Source: Planctomycetaceae bacterium
GTDB taxonomy: Bacteria > Planctomycetota > Planctomycetia > Planctomycetales > Planctomycetaceae
Length of the DNA stretch: 35,365 nt
NCBI GenBank assembly: GCA_021732415.1
Contig: JAKFVC010000068.1
Span: forward strand, 1-35,365
Direction of reading: 5' to 3'
The stretch's first letter is position 1, and every line of letters starts with the position of its first letter. Made by a program: the position numbers and the translations under genes. The notes beneath the pieces were generated by a model. It was given only the letters and a program-made list of their open reading frames with translations. It ran no database searches and was not told the DNA's origin. This document shows positions 7,244-14,574 of this stretch, piece after piece.

Positions 7244-8458
7244 CTATCGATCCAATTCCGCAGCAATGATATTGAGACTTCCCAACACGGCCACGACGTC
7301 GCTGATCGTGTGCCCCTTCATCATTTCGGGGAACAGGGCGAAGTGAATGTAGCTCGGCGGACGGCAACGGGCACGATACGCCTTGTCGCTGCCATCACCC
7401 ACGATGTAGAAGCCCAATTCGCCGTTCGGGGCCTCGATCGCGTCGTAATGTTCGGCCTTGGGAGCCTGCAGACCGCGGTTGGTCATCACCACTTCAAAGT
7501 GCGTGATCAACCCTTCAATTGTGTTGTAAACCTTGTCTTTGCTCGGCAAGATCGCCCGTTCCTCGGGATCGACATTGACCGGACCTTCGGGCAGATTGTT
7601 GATGGCCTGCTCGACGATCTTCATGCTCTCTTCGATCTCGAGCATGCGGACCAGATAACGATGGAAGCAGTCGCCACCGTTTGAGCAGATCACCTTAAAA
7701 TCAAAGTCGGGATAGGAGAGGTACGGCTGATCCTTGCGCAAGTCGCGAGTCACACCGCTGGCCCGGGCAATCGGCCCGGTGACGCTGCGGCTGATCGCCT
7801 GCTCCTTGGTGAGGATCCCGATTCCCTTGGTCCGTTCGACGAAGATTCGGTTGCGGTTCAGCAAGCGGGTGATTTCCACATAGACCTTGGGGAAATCCTT
7901 GACGAATTGTTTCACTTGCCGGATGAACTCGGGGGTGGCGTCGTACATCAACCCGCCGACGCGAGAATAACTGGTCGTGAACCGGGCACCGCACAGTGTT
8001 TCAAAAATCCCGTACAGGACTTCTCGTTGATTGAATGCATATAGGAACGCGGTGAAAGCACCCGTATCGAGGGCCATTGCGCCGCAGCTCAGCAAGTGAT
8101 CGCTAACGCGGGCCAGTTCGGCCAGAATCACGCGGATGTACTGGCAGCGTTTGGGCAACTCCAGACCAATCAAGCTCTCGACCGCCTGGTGCCAAGCCAC
8201 GTTGTTGGCCAGCGGCGAGATGTAATTCATGCGGTCGGTGACGGCGACGTACTGGTTGTAGTTGAGATGCTCGCCGATCTTTTCGAAGCCGCTATGCAGA
8301 TAACCGATATCGGGGATCGCACCGACAACCGTTTCGCCTTCGATTTGCAGCACCAGGCGCAGCGTGGTATGCGTCGCGGGATGCTGAGGACCGAAGTTCA
8401 GCGTCCAGCGATAATCTTGATTCACCACTTTTTGTGGAGCGTCCACGACTAGAGACAT
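7244..8458 (-). CDS. nuoD: NADH-quinone oxidoreductase subunit D (49-kDa, quinone pocket)
   Basis: Peripheral-arm subunit forming the quinone-binding site with NuoB. Family features include LNFGPQHPATHTTLRLVLQ near the N-terminus, the IPDIGYLHSGFEKIGE stretch, and the C-terminal SLNIIAAELDR. The open frame extends upstream to 8542, but those codons are encoded by GTAGCCCGACTC repeats and are unlikely to be native. I chose the ATG giving MSLVVDAPQK (404 residues). An ATG at 8479 adding seven residues is equally possible, and neither has a clear ribosome site. NuoC and NuoD are separate proteins here. Confidence 0.93.
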   Translation of the reverse strand: MSLVVDAPQKVVNQDYRWTLNFGPQHPATHTTLRLVLQIEGETVVGAIPDIGYLHSGFEKIGEHLNYNQYVAVTDRMNYISPLANNVAWHQAVESLIGLELPKRCQYIRVILAELARVSDHLLSCGAMALDTGAFTAFLYAFNQREVLYGIFETLCGARFTTSYSRVGGLMYDATPEFIRQVKQFVKDFPKVYVEITRLLNRNRIFVERTKGIGILTKEQAISRSVTGPIARASGVTRDLRKDQPYLSYPDFDFKVICSNGGDCFHRYLVRMLEIEESMKIVEQAINNLPEGPVNVDPEERAILPSKDKVYNTIEGLITHFEVVMTNRGLQAPKAEHYDAIEAPNGELGFYIVGDGSDKAYRARCRPPSYIHFALFPEMMKGHTISDVVAVLGSLNIIAAELDR

Positions 8459-8480
8459 ATCCACCGCCACTTTCTGCATC

Positions 8481-8577
8481 GTAGCCCGACTCGTTGTAGC
8501 CCGACTCTCCGAGTCGGGTGCCTTGAGTCGGGTGCAATTCACATCAACCAGATACCCGACTCAGAGAGTCGGGCTAC
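8481..8577. repeat. Cluster of GTAGCCCGACTC-family repeats between nuoC and nuoD
   Basis: At least four whole or partial units: a fragment at 8481-8492, a full palindrome at 8496-8519 (GTAGCCCGACTC then TCCGAGTCGGGT), a half unit near 8524-8535, and an opposite-facing unit at 8554-8577. The cluster fills the gap and abuts the nuoD start, so it would be transcribed as stacked hairpins. Confidence 0.85.
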
Positions 8578-8582
8578 GCCAA

Positions 8583-9089
8583 TCAACCTTCACCACGCGT
8601 AATACGTTCGAAGTTGTGCCGTTCACCCCGGCCCCGCAACGGATAATCTTTTCGCAACGGAAACCCCACGAATTCATCCGGCAACAAGATCCGACGCAAA
8701 TCGGGATGCCCGGTGAATTCAATCCCATACATATCGAAGACTTCACGTTCCAGCCAGTTCGCACCTTCCCACAGCGGCACCACCGAGGGAATCTTCAACT
8801 CAGGCTCGTTCAAGAACGCACGGACAATCAACCGCTGCCCGGTCACCGTATTCAACACGATGTAGACCAGACCGAAACGGTCCTTGGCCCCGCGATAATG
8901 CAGATAATCAACGCACGTCACGTCGATCAGCATATCGAAGCCGCAGGTCTTCTTCAGAAACTCGAGCACCGAAAAACACTGATCGGCCGCCACCACCAGG
9001 CGCTGGTTCTTATGGAATTCCGAGTAATCCCACGACCGCTCGCCAAAGCGGCTTTTCAACTGCTCAAGAACTCCGCTCAGATCAACCAT
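8583..9089 (-). CDS. nuoC: NADH-quinone oxidoreductase subunit C (30-kDa)
   Basis: Peripheral-arm structural subunit. The 168-residue product contains the family signature ANWLEREVFDMYGIEFTGHP followed by LRRILLPDEF and the terminal block RKDYPLRG. The ATG start (MVDLSGVLEQLK) is typical, with no strong Shine-Dalgarno motif. It lies 76 bases after nuoB. Confidence 0.95.
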   Translation of the reverse strand: MVDLSGVLEQLKSRFGERSWDYSEFHKNQRLVVAADQCFSVLEFLKKTCGFDMLIDVTCVDYLHYRGAKDRFGLVYIVLNTVTGQRLIVRAFLNEPELKIPSVVPLWEGANWLEREVFDMYGIEFTGHPDLRRILLPDEFVGFPLRKDYPLRGRGERHNFERITRGEG

Positions 9090-9165
9090 GTTTGTGCCCG
9101 TTATTGCGACGACCGATCGGCCGCTTCTAACAAAATATCCTGGGGTTTGCCTGGGATGTCGACCG

Positions 9166-9738
9166 CTAAGCCTTACCGCCTATAATCGGGAGCGACCGCG
9201 GCAACTGCCCCAGTTCCAGTTCCTGCAACGCCCGCTTCGGCTGCTGGCGGGCATCGGTGATAAACTCGTTCCCCAGGAACGAACCCTCACGCTGAATCTT
9301 GTCCTGCAGATCGATAATCGCCTGAATCAACTGCTCAGGCCGCGGCGGGCAACCGGGGACGTACATATCCACCGGAATAAAGCGGTCGATCCCTTGTACC
9401 ACCGAGTACGTATCGAAAATGCCGCCGGTCGAAGCACAGGCACCCATCGAGATGCACCACTTCGGCTCAGGCATTTGCAGCCAGATACGTTGCAGTACGG
9501 GCAACATCTTCATCACCACGCGTCCGGCGACGATCATCAGATCGCACTGCCGGGGCGAGAAACGAAAGACTTCCGCGCCGAATCGGGCGACGTCGTGGCG
9601 ACTGGCACCGGTGGCCATCAATTCGATACCGCAGCAAGCGGTCGCGAACGGCATCGGCCACAAACTGTTCTTGCGGCACCAACTGGCCAGCCAATCGAGC
9701 TTGGTCAGGGCCACATTCTCCGGGACTTCTATTTCCAC
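9166..9738 (-). CDS. nuoB: NADH-quinone oxidoreductase subunit B (N2 cluster)
   Basis: Carries the terminal 4Fe-4S cluster N2 that reduces quinone. Ligands are seen as the tandem cysteines in [10 protein letters not shown], then [10 protein letters not shown] and VPGCPPRPE. Length 190 is normal. The start is a GTG overlapping the end of nuoA by 10 bases, with AAAGGGG seven bases upstream, so translation is probably coupled to nuoA. No other in-frame start would keep the N-terminus. Confidence 0.96.
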   Translation of the reverse strand: MEIEVPENVALTKLDWLASWCRKNSLWPMPFATACCGIELMATGASRHDVARFGAEVFRFSPRQCDLMIVAGRVVMKMLPVLQRIWLQMPEPKWCISMGACASTGGIFDTYSVVQGIDRFIPVDMYVPGCPPRPEQLIQAIIDLQDKIQREGSFLGNEFITDARQQPKRALQELELGQLPRSLPIIGGKA

Positions 9739-10109
9739 TTAAAAACCCCTTTGCGCCAGGTGTAAGCGAAGCCCACCGTCAAAATGACCAGGAAGACCAT
9801 CACCACCCAAAAGACGCCATGGCCCGCACCAAGTGTCCCGGTCTGCTTACCCCCGGCCGCGACGGCCCAAGGCAGTAGAATCAGGATTTCCACGTCAAAC
9901 ACGAGGAATTCGATGGCGAGCAGGTAGAAACCAATATTGAAGCGCTGACGTGCGTCGTGAAGCGGGTTCATGCCCGATTCGTACGGCATCCCCTTCACAT
10001 CAGTCCGTCGCCGCTTCGGGCCGACCAACTGAGCAATCATCAGGATCGAAGCCGCCATCACCGTAGAGATGACGACGAACAAAAACACAGGAAACGCAGG
10101 TGAGGTCAT
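9729..10109 (-). CDS. nuoA: NADH-quinone oxidoreductase subunit A
   Basis: First gene of the complex I operon: a small membrane subunit with three predicted helices ([60 protein letters not shown]). The loop PYESGMNP and the FLVFDVE segment are family signatures. Length 126 is normal. No Shine-Dalgarno sequence is evident ahead of the ATG. The 374-base upstream gap holds a candidate promoter and a repeat. Confidence 0.95.
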   Translation of the reverse strand: MTSPAFPVFLFVVISTVMAASILMIAQLVGPKRRRTDVKGMPYESGMNPLHDARQRFNIGFYLLAIEFLVFDVEILILLPWAVAAGGKQTGTLGAGHGVFWVVMVFLVILTVGFAYTWRKGVFKWK

Positions 10110-10209
10110 AACTGCGGCGGGTTTTCTGGTTGTTTTTCCGGGGGGAGTGATGACAAACAGGTTCCAAAGGCGTGATAGAGCGCCAGCCGTTTGGAATCAA
10201 GTCTGCAAC

Positions 10210-10224
10210 TGCCTATTACAGGCA
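10210..10224. other. Small hairpin in the nuoA leader
   Basis: TGCCT, loop ATTAC, AGGCA: a perfect five-base stem located between the candidate promoter and nuoA. It could be an operator or leader hairpin; there is no direct evidence for either. Confidence 0.3.
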
Positions 10225-10265
10225 ATTAATATGTGCGGAGCTCCCCCCGCCGTAGGGAAACGCAA

Positions 10266-10294
10266 ATTATACGGATTTTGCCTTGGCATAACAG
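10266..10294 (-). promoter_or_regulatory. Candidate promoter of the nuo operon
   Basis: On the minus strand a perfect TATAAT occupies 10266-10271. Seventeen bases upstream is CTGTTA (10289-10294), a weak match to TTGACA. Transcription would begin near 10259, giving a leader of about 150 bases before nuoA. The -10 match is good but the -35 is poor. Confidence 0.35.
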
Positions 10295-10380
10295 CCAGTC
10301 GAGGCGAATTGCGTAAGACATTACAGCTAAAGGATTAACACCAACAAGGCCGACTGAATGGATGGCCTTTATCCCATAAG

Positions 10381-10465
10381 TCCCATCCGTCCCATTAGTC
10401 CTATAAGTCCCATCGCATTTTCATCGAATTCTGATGGGACTTATGGGACGGATGGGACAAACGGG
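10381..10465. repeat. Inverted repeat of GGGACTTATGGGAC words, possible dinG terminator
   Basis: The arm at about 10381-10414 (TCCCATCCGTCCCAT...) pairs imperfectly with 10432-10465 (GATGGGACTTATGGGACGG...). A related copy lies at 24738-24803. It is just downstream of the dinG-like gene and could stop its transcript, although no T-run is present. Confidence 0.65.
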
Positions 10466-10483
10466 ATCGGAATACCACCGCCA

Positions 10484-12529
10484 TCAGACTTCTTCCAAAA
10501 TCAACTGGCACTGCGGCAAACTATCTAAAAACATCTTGCCGTAGCGCTTCGTGCGGACCCGCGGATCCAGGATCACCACGATGCCGGTATCAGTCTTCGT
10601 GCGAATCAGTCGACCAAATCCCTGCTTCAACTTGATGATGGCTTCCGGAACCTGATACTCCATGAAGGGATTTCCGCCGCGGGCCTTGATCGTTTCGATC
10701 CGGGCCTCGAGCAACGGATGATCGGGAACGCTGAACGGCAGCTTGGTGATGATGACATTCTGCAGGGCATCCCCCGGCACATCGACTCCCTGCCAGAAGC
10801 TCTCCGTGCCGAACAGCACCGCGCGCGGGTCGTTCCGAAATTGCTCCAGTAACTGCGTCCGCGGAGTCTGATCTCCCTGACTGTAGAGAGCGTAGTCTTC
10901 CTTCCGCAGCCACGGCAGCAGGCGGTCCACACAGTTCTGGAGCATCGAATAGCTTGTAAACAGCACGAAGGCCCGGCCCTCGGTGAGTGCGACGTATTTG
11001 CGGATCATCGCACAGACCGCGACCTCGTAGTCCATCGGCTTTTCGCCCGGATCAGGCATGCCCTGCGGCAGAATCAACTTCACGTTTTCACGAAAATTGA
11101 ACGGGCTCCCCAACTTAGCCTCCAATGCTCGGGGAATGCCCAGCCGTCGCTGGATGAACTCAAAGTCCTGCCCGGCAACAGCCAGCGTGGCGCTCGCCAG
11201 AATCACCGTCGGCACTTTATTGAATAACTCCTCGCGCAACACGGGACCGACATCCACTGGTGCCGATGCGAGCGTCGTTTGTTCGCGTTTCTTGCCCGAC
11301 ATCTCCAGCCAATGGACTGCGTCGGTCGAAGACTGCCGCAGCCACGTCTCCAAGGCCACCGCCAATCCCTGACACCGTTCTGCCGCCGAGGTCAATTCCA
11401 TCCGCGGACCATCGTCGGTCACATCGCGTGAGGCACCTGCGATCATCGCCCCCAGCTTCAGCAACTCGGCACACAGATCGATTTCCACGTCTAATGGCTT
11501 ACGGACCCGGCCATTCGGTTTCCCGTTCGTGTGCTGCGCTTCCCGGATCCCATAAAAGAAATCGCGGGCCTGAAAGCGAATCTCATGCGCCAGCCGCTGA
11601 GCATCGACCAGATGATGATGCACCAGCAGTCCGCGATTTGTCCGGTCGTTGTAGAGTTTCCCCAAGAGGTATTCGACCTGCCCGCTGGTGACGTTGATCC
11701 CCAGGTGATCGCTAGCGACTGCTTCCACCGTATGCGCTTCGTCGAAAACCACGACGTCATAATCAGGCAGCAATTGAGCCCCGTCGCGACGAATCGCGAG
11801 GTCCGAGAAGAACAGAGCGTGATTCACCACCAGGATGTCGGCATTCCACACCCGCCGCCGGGCCTTGAAGTAGTAGCATTCCTCGTAGGTAGGACAGTGC
11901 TTGCCCAGGCAGTTGCCGTGTTCGCTCTGCACTTCGTCCCAGACATCGGGCAGCGGCCGAAAATCGAGACTCGCCCGGCTGCCGTCGGTGGTATCGGTCG
12001 ACCACTTCAACAGCGCGCTGAGCTGCTGCATCTTTTCATCTTCCGCGAACAGCGACGCGGCCCGGTCTTTCGTCCCGTACAACCGCCGCAGACTCACGTA
12101 GTTGCTGCGTCCCTTCACCAGCACGGCGGAAAACTCGACCGGCAGCACCGAATTCAAGAAGGGAATATCGCGACCGATCAATTGCTCCTGCAGAGCAATC
12201 GTGTGTGTCGAGATAATAATCGGCTTTTTCTTGGGCTTGGGACCGTCTGCATCATCTCGTCGCCCCTGATTGGCGGTCGCCGCCAGAATGGCCGGAATGA
12301 GATACGCAAAGCTCTTACCAACGCCCGTCCCGGCCTCGACGATCAGATGCTTTTTCTCGGCAATCGCCCGCTCAACGGCTTGCGCCATCTCGAGTTGCTC
12401 AGGACGATGCTCATACTTCGGCAACCGTCGCGCAATGTGGCCCTCGGGACCGAGCACACCCAACGATGTCAGGGGAATGTTTTCCGGGTCTTCAGGCTCA
12501 GGAGTTGGTTTGGGCTTCTTCGATGCCAC
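10484..12529 (-). CDS. DinG/XPD-family ATP-dependent DNA helicase
   Basis: Superfamily 2 helicase, probably unwinding forked or RNA:DNA substrates. Walker A is EAGTGVGKS at residues 65-73 and the DEAH box is at 263-266. The C-terminal motifs include FGTESFWQGVDVPG and LKQGFGRLIRT. Three cysteines at 207, 212 and 218 have the Cx4Cx5C spacing of the DinG Fe-S domain. The usual first ligand, normally a Cys in a context like NYLCLRRL, is Ser146 here (NYVSLRRL, AGT codon). The cluster may therefore be absent or differently held. Length 681 is typical. Co-oriented with the nuo operon but separated by 374 bases. Confidence 0.9.
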   Translation of the reverse strand: MASKKPKPTPEPEDPENIPLTSLGVLGPEGHIARRLPKYEHRPEQLEMAQAVERAIAEKKHLIVEAGTGVGKSFAYLIPAILAATANQGRRDDADGPKPKKKPIIISTHTIALQEQLIGRDIPFLNSVLPVEFSAVLVKGRSNYVSLRRLYGTKDRAASLFAEDEKMQQLSALLKWSTDTTDGSRASLDFRPLPDVWDEVQSEHGNCLGKHCPTYEECYYFKARRRVWNADILVVNHALFFSDLAIRRDGAQLLPDYDVVVFDEAHTVEAVASDHLGINVTSGQVEYLLGKLYNDRTNRGLLVHHHLVDAQRLAHEIRFQARDFFYGIREAQHTNGKPNGRVRKPLDVEIDLCAELLKLGAMIAGASRDVTDDGPRMELTSAAERCQGLAVALETWLRQSSTDAVHWLEMSGKKREQTTLASAPVDVGPVLREELFNKVPTVILASATLAVAGQDFEFIQRRLGIPRALEAKLGSPFNFRENVKLILPQGMPDPGEKPMDYEVAVCAMIRKYVALTEGRAFVLFTSYSMLQNCVDRLLPWLRKEDYALYSQGDQTPRTQLLEQFRNDPRAVLFGTESFWQGVDVPGDALQNVIITKLPFSVPDHPLLEARIETIKARGGNPFMEYQVPEAIIKLKQGFGRLIRTKTDTGIVVILDPRVRTKRYGKMFLDSLPQCQLILEEV

Positions 12530-12567
12530 GGTGAGGTCTTAATGAAATAGCTAAAATGACGAGCAAA

Positions 12568-12769
12568 TGTAGCCCCGGAAGGGGCGACCGCATAAAGCCT
12601 GGGGCGCCAGCCCCAGGTGGCGAGTTGTTTAAGAAATCCAAGCCCCGGAGGGGCGACCGAGTAACCGTACTACAGCTTCGGTCGCCCCTCCGGGGCTTGA
12701 GTCCATCATTCGATCTATTCCTGGGGCTGGCGCCCCAGGCTTTATGCGGCCGCCCCTTCCGGGGCTACA
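12568..12769. repeat. Nested inverted repeats: 50-bp outer arms around a 22-bp inner hairpin
   Basis: Outer arms 12568-12617 and 12720-12769 are reverse complements with one mismatch; the left begins TGTAGCCCCGGAAGGGGCG. Inside, 12639-12660 and 12678-12699 form a perfect 22-base inverted repeat carrying the related word AGCCCCGGAGGGGCGACC. The block takes up most of the 326-base gap between the dinG-like and hpnE-like genes. No gene is seen in that gap. Confidence 0.92.
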
Positions 12770-12855
12770 ATAAGTGGCGAACCGAGACCGCGGCTCAATT
12801 GGTAAAATCCAACACCAATTATAGCTTCACGACTCACCAATTGGCACTCGCCCAA

Positions 12856-14247
12856 TTATATCCCCAACAAAACCCGGGCCAACCAGCTCACCGGCAAGTC
12901 AGGCTGCACGAAGCGTTTCGCCTCACCGAGATGCCGCGCGACATTCTCTGCCGCCAGATACCCACTGCGGACCGCCCCCTCCATCGTGCTGGGCCAGCCT
13001 GTCGCCGTCCAATCTCCCGCGAAGGAAACATTCGAGATCGGAGATTGAGAACCCGGCCGCAACGCCTCGTTCTGCGGCAGCATCGATAGGCACGCCTTGT
13101 GTTCGGTGACAACCCGCCCATGAATCAATCGGCAACCGTTGGACATCGGCCAGATCGCAGTCAGTTCGGTCACGACGTCGCGGATGATGTCACTCTGTTC
13201 GCGACCCTCCAGATCACGCGACGCACTGATTACCACCTGGTAATAATTCGCCACGTCGCCCGTTGGTGCGTTCACGACTCCGCGGTCAAATACCCACTGG
13301 CTGAGTCGATCCACCAGCGTCGCATGCGGCAGCGGCATGATCGGTCGGTCAAACCACAAATGCACGCTCGAAATCGGAGCCCACTCCAGCTGCTTCAGTC
13401 CCTGGATGACGGGCAGGGCCGCAATCTGCTCGGGCAACAGGGCGGCCACACTGAAGCTGGGAACCGCCAGAATGATTTCATCCGCGGCGAGGATGCGGCC
13501 ATCGCGTAGCTCGACTCCAGTGGCACGCTCACCAGTCATGATGACTCGGCTGACGCCCGTCGATAAGAGCACATCGACACGCTGTCCTCGTAGCCAATCC
13601 CCCACACTATGCGTATACAACGTATCCAGCGGCGCCGTGGGAATCTGGAGCTCCCACCCATGCCGATTCGCCAGGAACGCGTCAACGAAAACCTTGCGAG
13701 CATCCTTTACGGCAATGCGATCCAAGCTCTCGCTCAACGCACTGACGAGGACCACTTGCCAGACGCGTTGAATTGTATTGGGAGTCTGCCGATGTCGCCT
13801 CAACCAATCCGACATGAGCTCATTCGAACCGGCATTCCGGCGATGCGCCAAAGCCCTCAACCCCCACGCCAACCGCCATTTGTCGTACCACGTGAGATAA
13901 CTCAATCGAGCAAAACTGGGCAGCAGATGCAGCGGCGCGGGCCACGGACTGGCGGCGAGAATGTGGGCTCGGTCATTCGGTCCGATGAAGGTGATCGAGG
14001 GCTCCGTCCGCAGCTCATTCCCGATTCCGGTCACTTCGCAAAAATGGCGAAAATTCGTGCAACAGCCGAGATTCACATGCTGGCAGTTGTCGATCGTCGT
14101 GCCAGTCGTCTGATCCACGAACGAACTGGCCCGCCCACCCAATCGCGGCCGAGACTCCAGCAGGGTGACGCGAGTTCCGCTCGAGACCAATGCGGACGCC
14201 GCAGCCATCCCGGCGAGTCCGCCTCCAATGATAATGATGTTGGGCAT
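12856..14247 (-). CDS. hpnE: HpnE-like FAD-dependent hydroxysqualene dehydroxylase / desaturase
   Basis: A 463-residue amine-oxidase-fold flavoprotein. The N-terminal dinucleotide-binding motif is IIIGGGLAGMAAASAL, followed by LLESRPRLGGRASSF and DNCQHVNLGCCTNF, which closely resembles the HpnE family. The C-terminus carries the FAD motif SFAGDWTATGWPSTMEGAVR. HpnE acts with HpnC and HpnD in squalene synthesis, a route known in planctomycetes. No hpnC or hpnD is in this window, so a related C30 carotenoid desaturase cannot be ruled out. It stands between two large repeat blocks. No strong ribosome site is seen. Confidence 0.8.
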   Translation of the reverse strand: MPNIIIIGGGLAGMAAASALVSSGTRVTLLESRPRLGGRASSFVDQTTGTTIDNCQHVNLGCCTNFRHFCEVTGIGNELRTEPSITFIGPNDRAHILAASPWPAPLHLLPSFARLSYLTWYDKWRLAWGLRALAHRRNAGSNELMSDWLRRHRQTPNTIQRVWQVVLVSALSESLDRIAVKDARKVFVDAFLANRHGWELQIPTAPLDTLYTHSVGDWLRGQRVDVLLSTGVSRVIMTGERATGVELRDGRILAADEIILAVPSFSVAALLPEQIAALPVIQGLKQLEWAPISSVHLWFDRPIMPLPHATLVDRLSQWVFDRGVVNAPTGDVANYYQVVISASRDLEGREQSDIIRDVVTELTAIWPMSNGCRLIHGRVVTEHKACLSMLPQNEALRPGSQSPISNVSFAGDWTATGWPSTMEGAVRSGYLAAENVARHLGEAKRFVQPDLPVSWLARVLLGI

Positions 14248-14383
14248 ACGACCGGGATCGGGTAGCGACGTTGAGGAATCGATTGCTTCAAGTCAAAGGT
14301 TGTAGCAGAAAACAGCAGCACCGGCGCCATCACACAAAACAAGCGGCGGAGTCAGGAGCCAGATGGAGACGAGATGTTTTCAG

Positions 14384-14549
14384 CCCGGAGGGCTCGACGT
14401 AGGTAGCCAGGGGCGGAAGCCCCTGGAACACGCCACGCTTGATAGCCAATCCGCCCCGGCGGGGCCGGCCCCGCCGGGGCGGGAATTCCATATTGGGACT
14501 CCGGGTCCAGAGGCTTCCGCCTCTGGCTACCTACGACGGCCCCTCCGGG
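14384..14549. repeat. 44-bp inverted repeat enclosing a 32-bp all-G/C perfect palindrome
   Basis: Arms 14384-14427 and 14506-14549 pair with about five mismatches and share GTAGGTAGCCAG and GGCGGAAGCC. Between them, 14451-14482 is a perfect 32-base palindrome made only of G and C, centred on GGCC. It lies in the 327-base gap between the SNF2 and hpnE-like genes; no gene is seen there. Confidence 0.9.
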
Positions 14550-14574
14550 GCGTAGAGACACCGAATTCAAATCC

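Noticed and set aside
11531-12550. A 339-codon open frame on the plus strand
   Set aside because: Antisense to the DinG-like helicase, which has clear Walker A and DEAH motifs.
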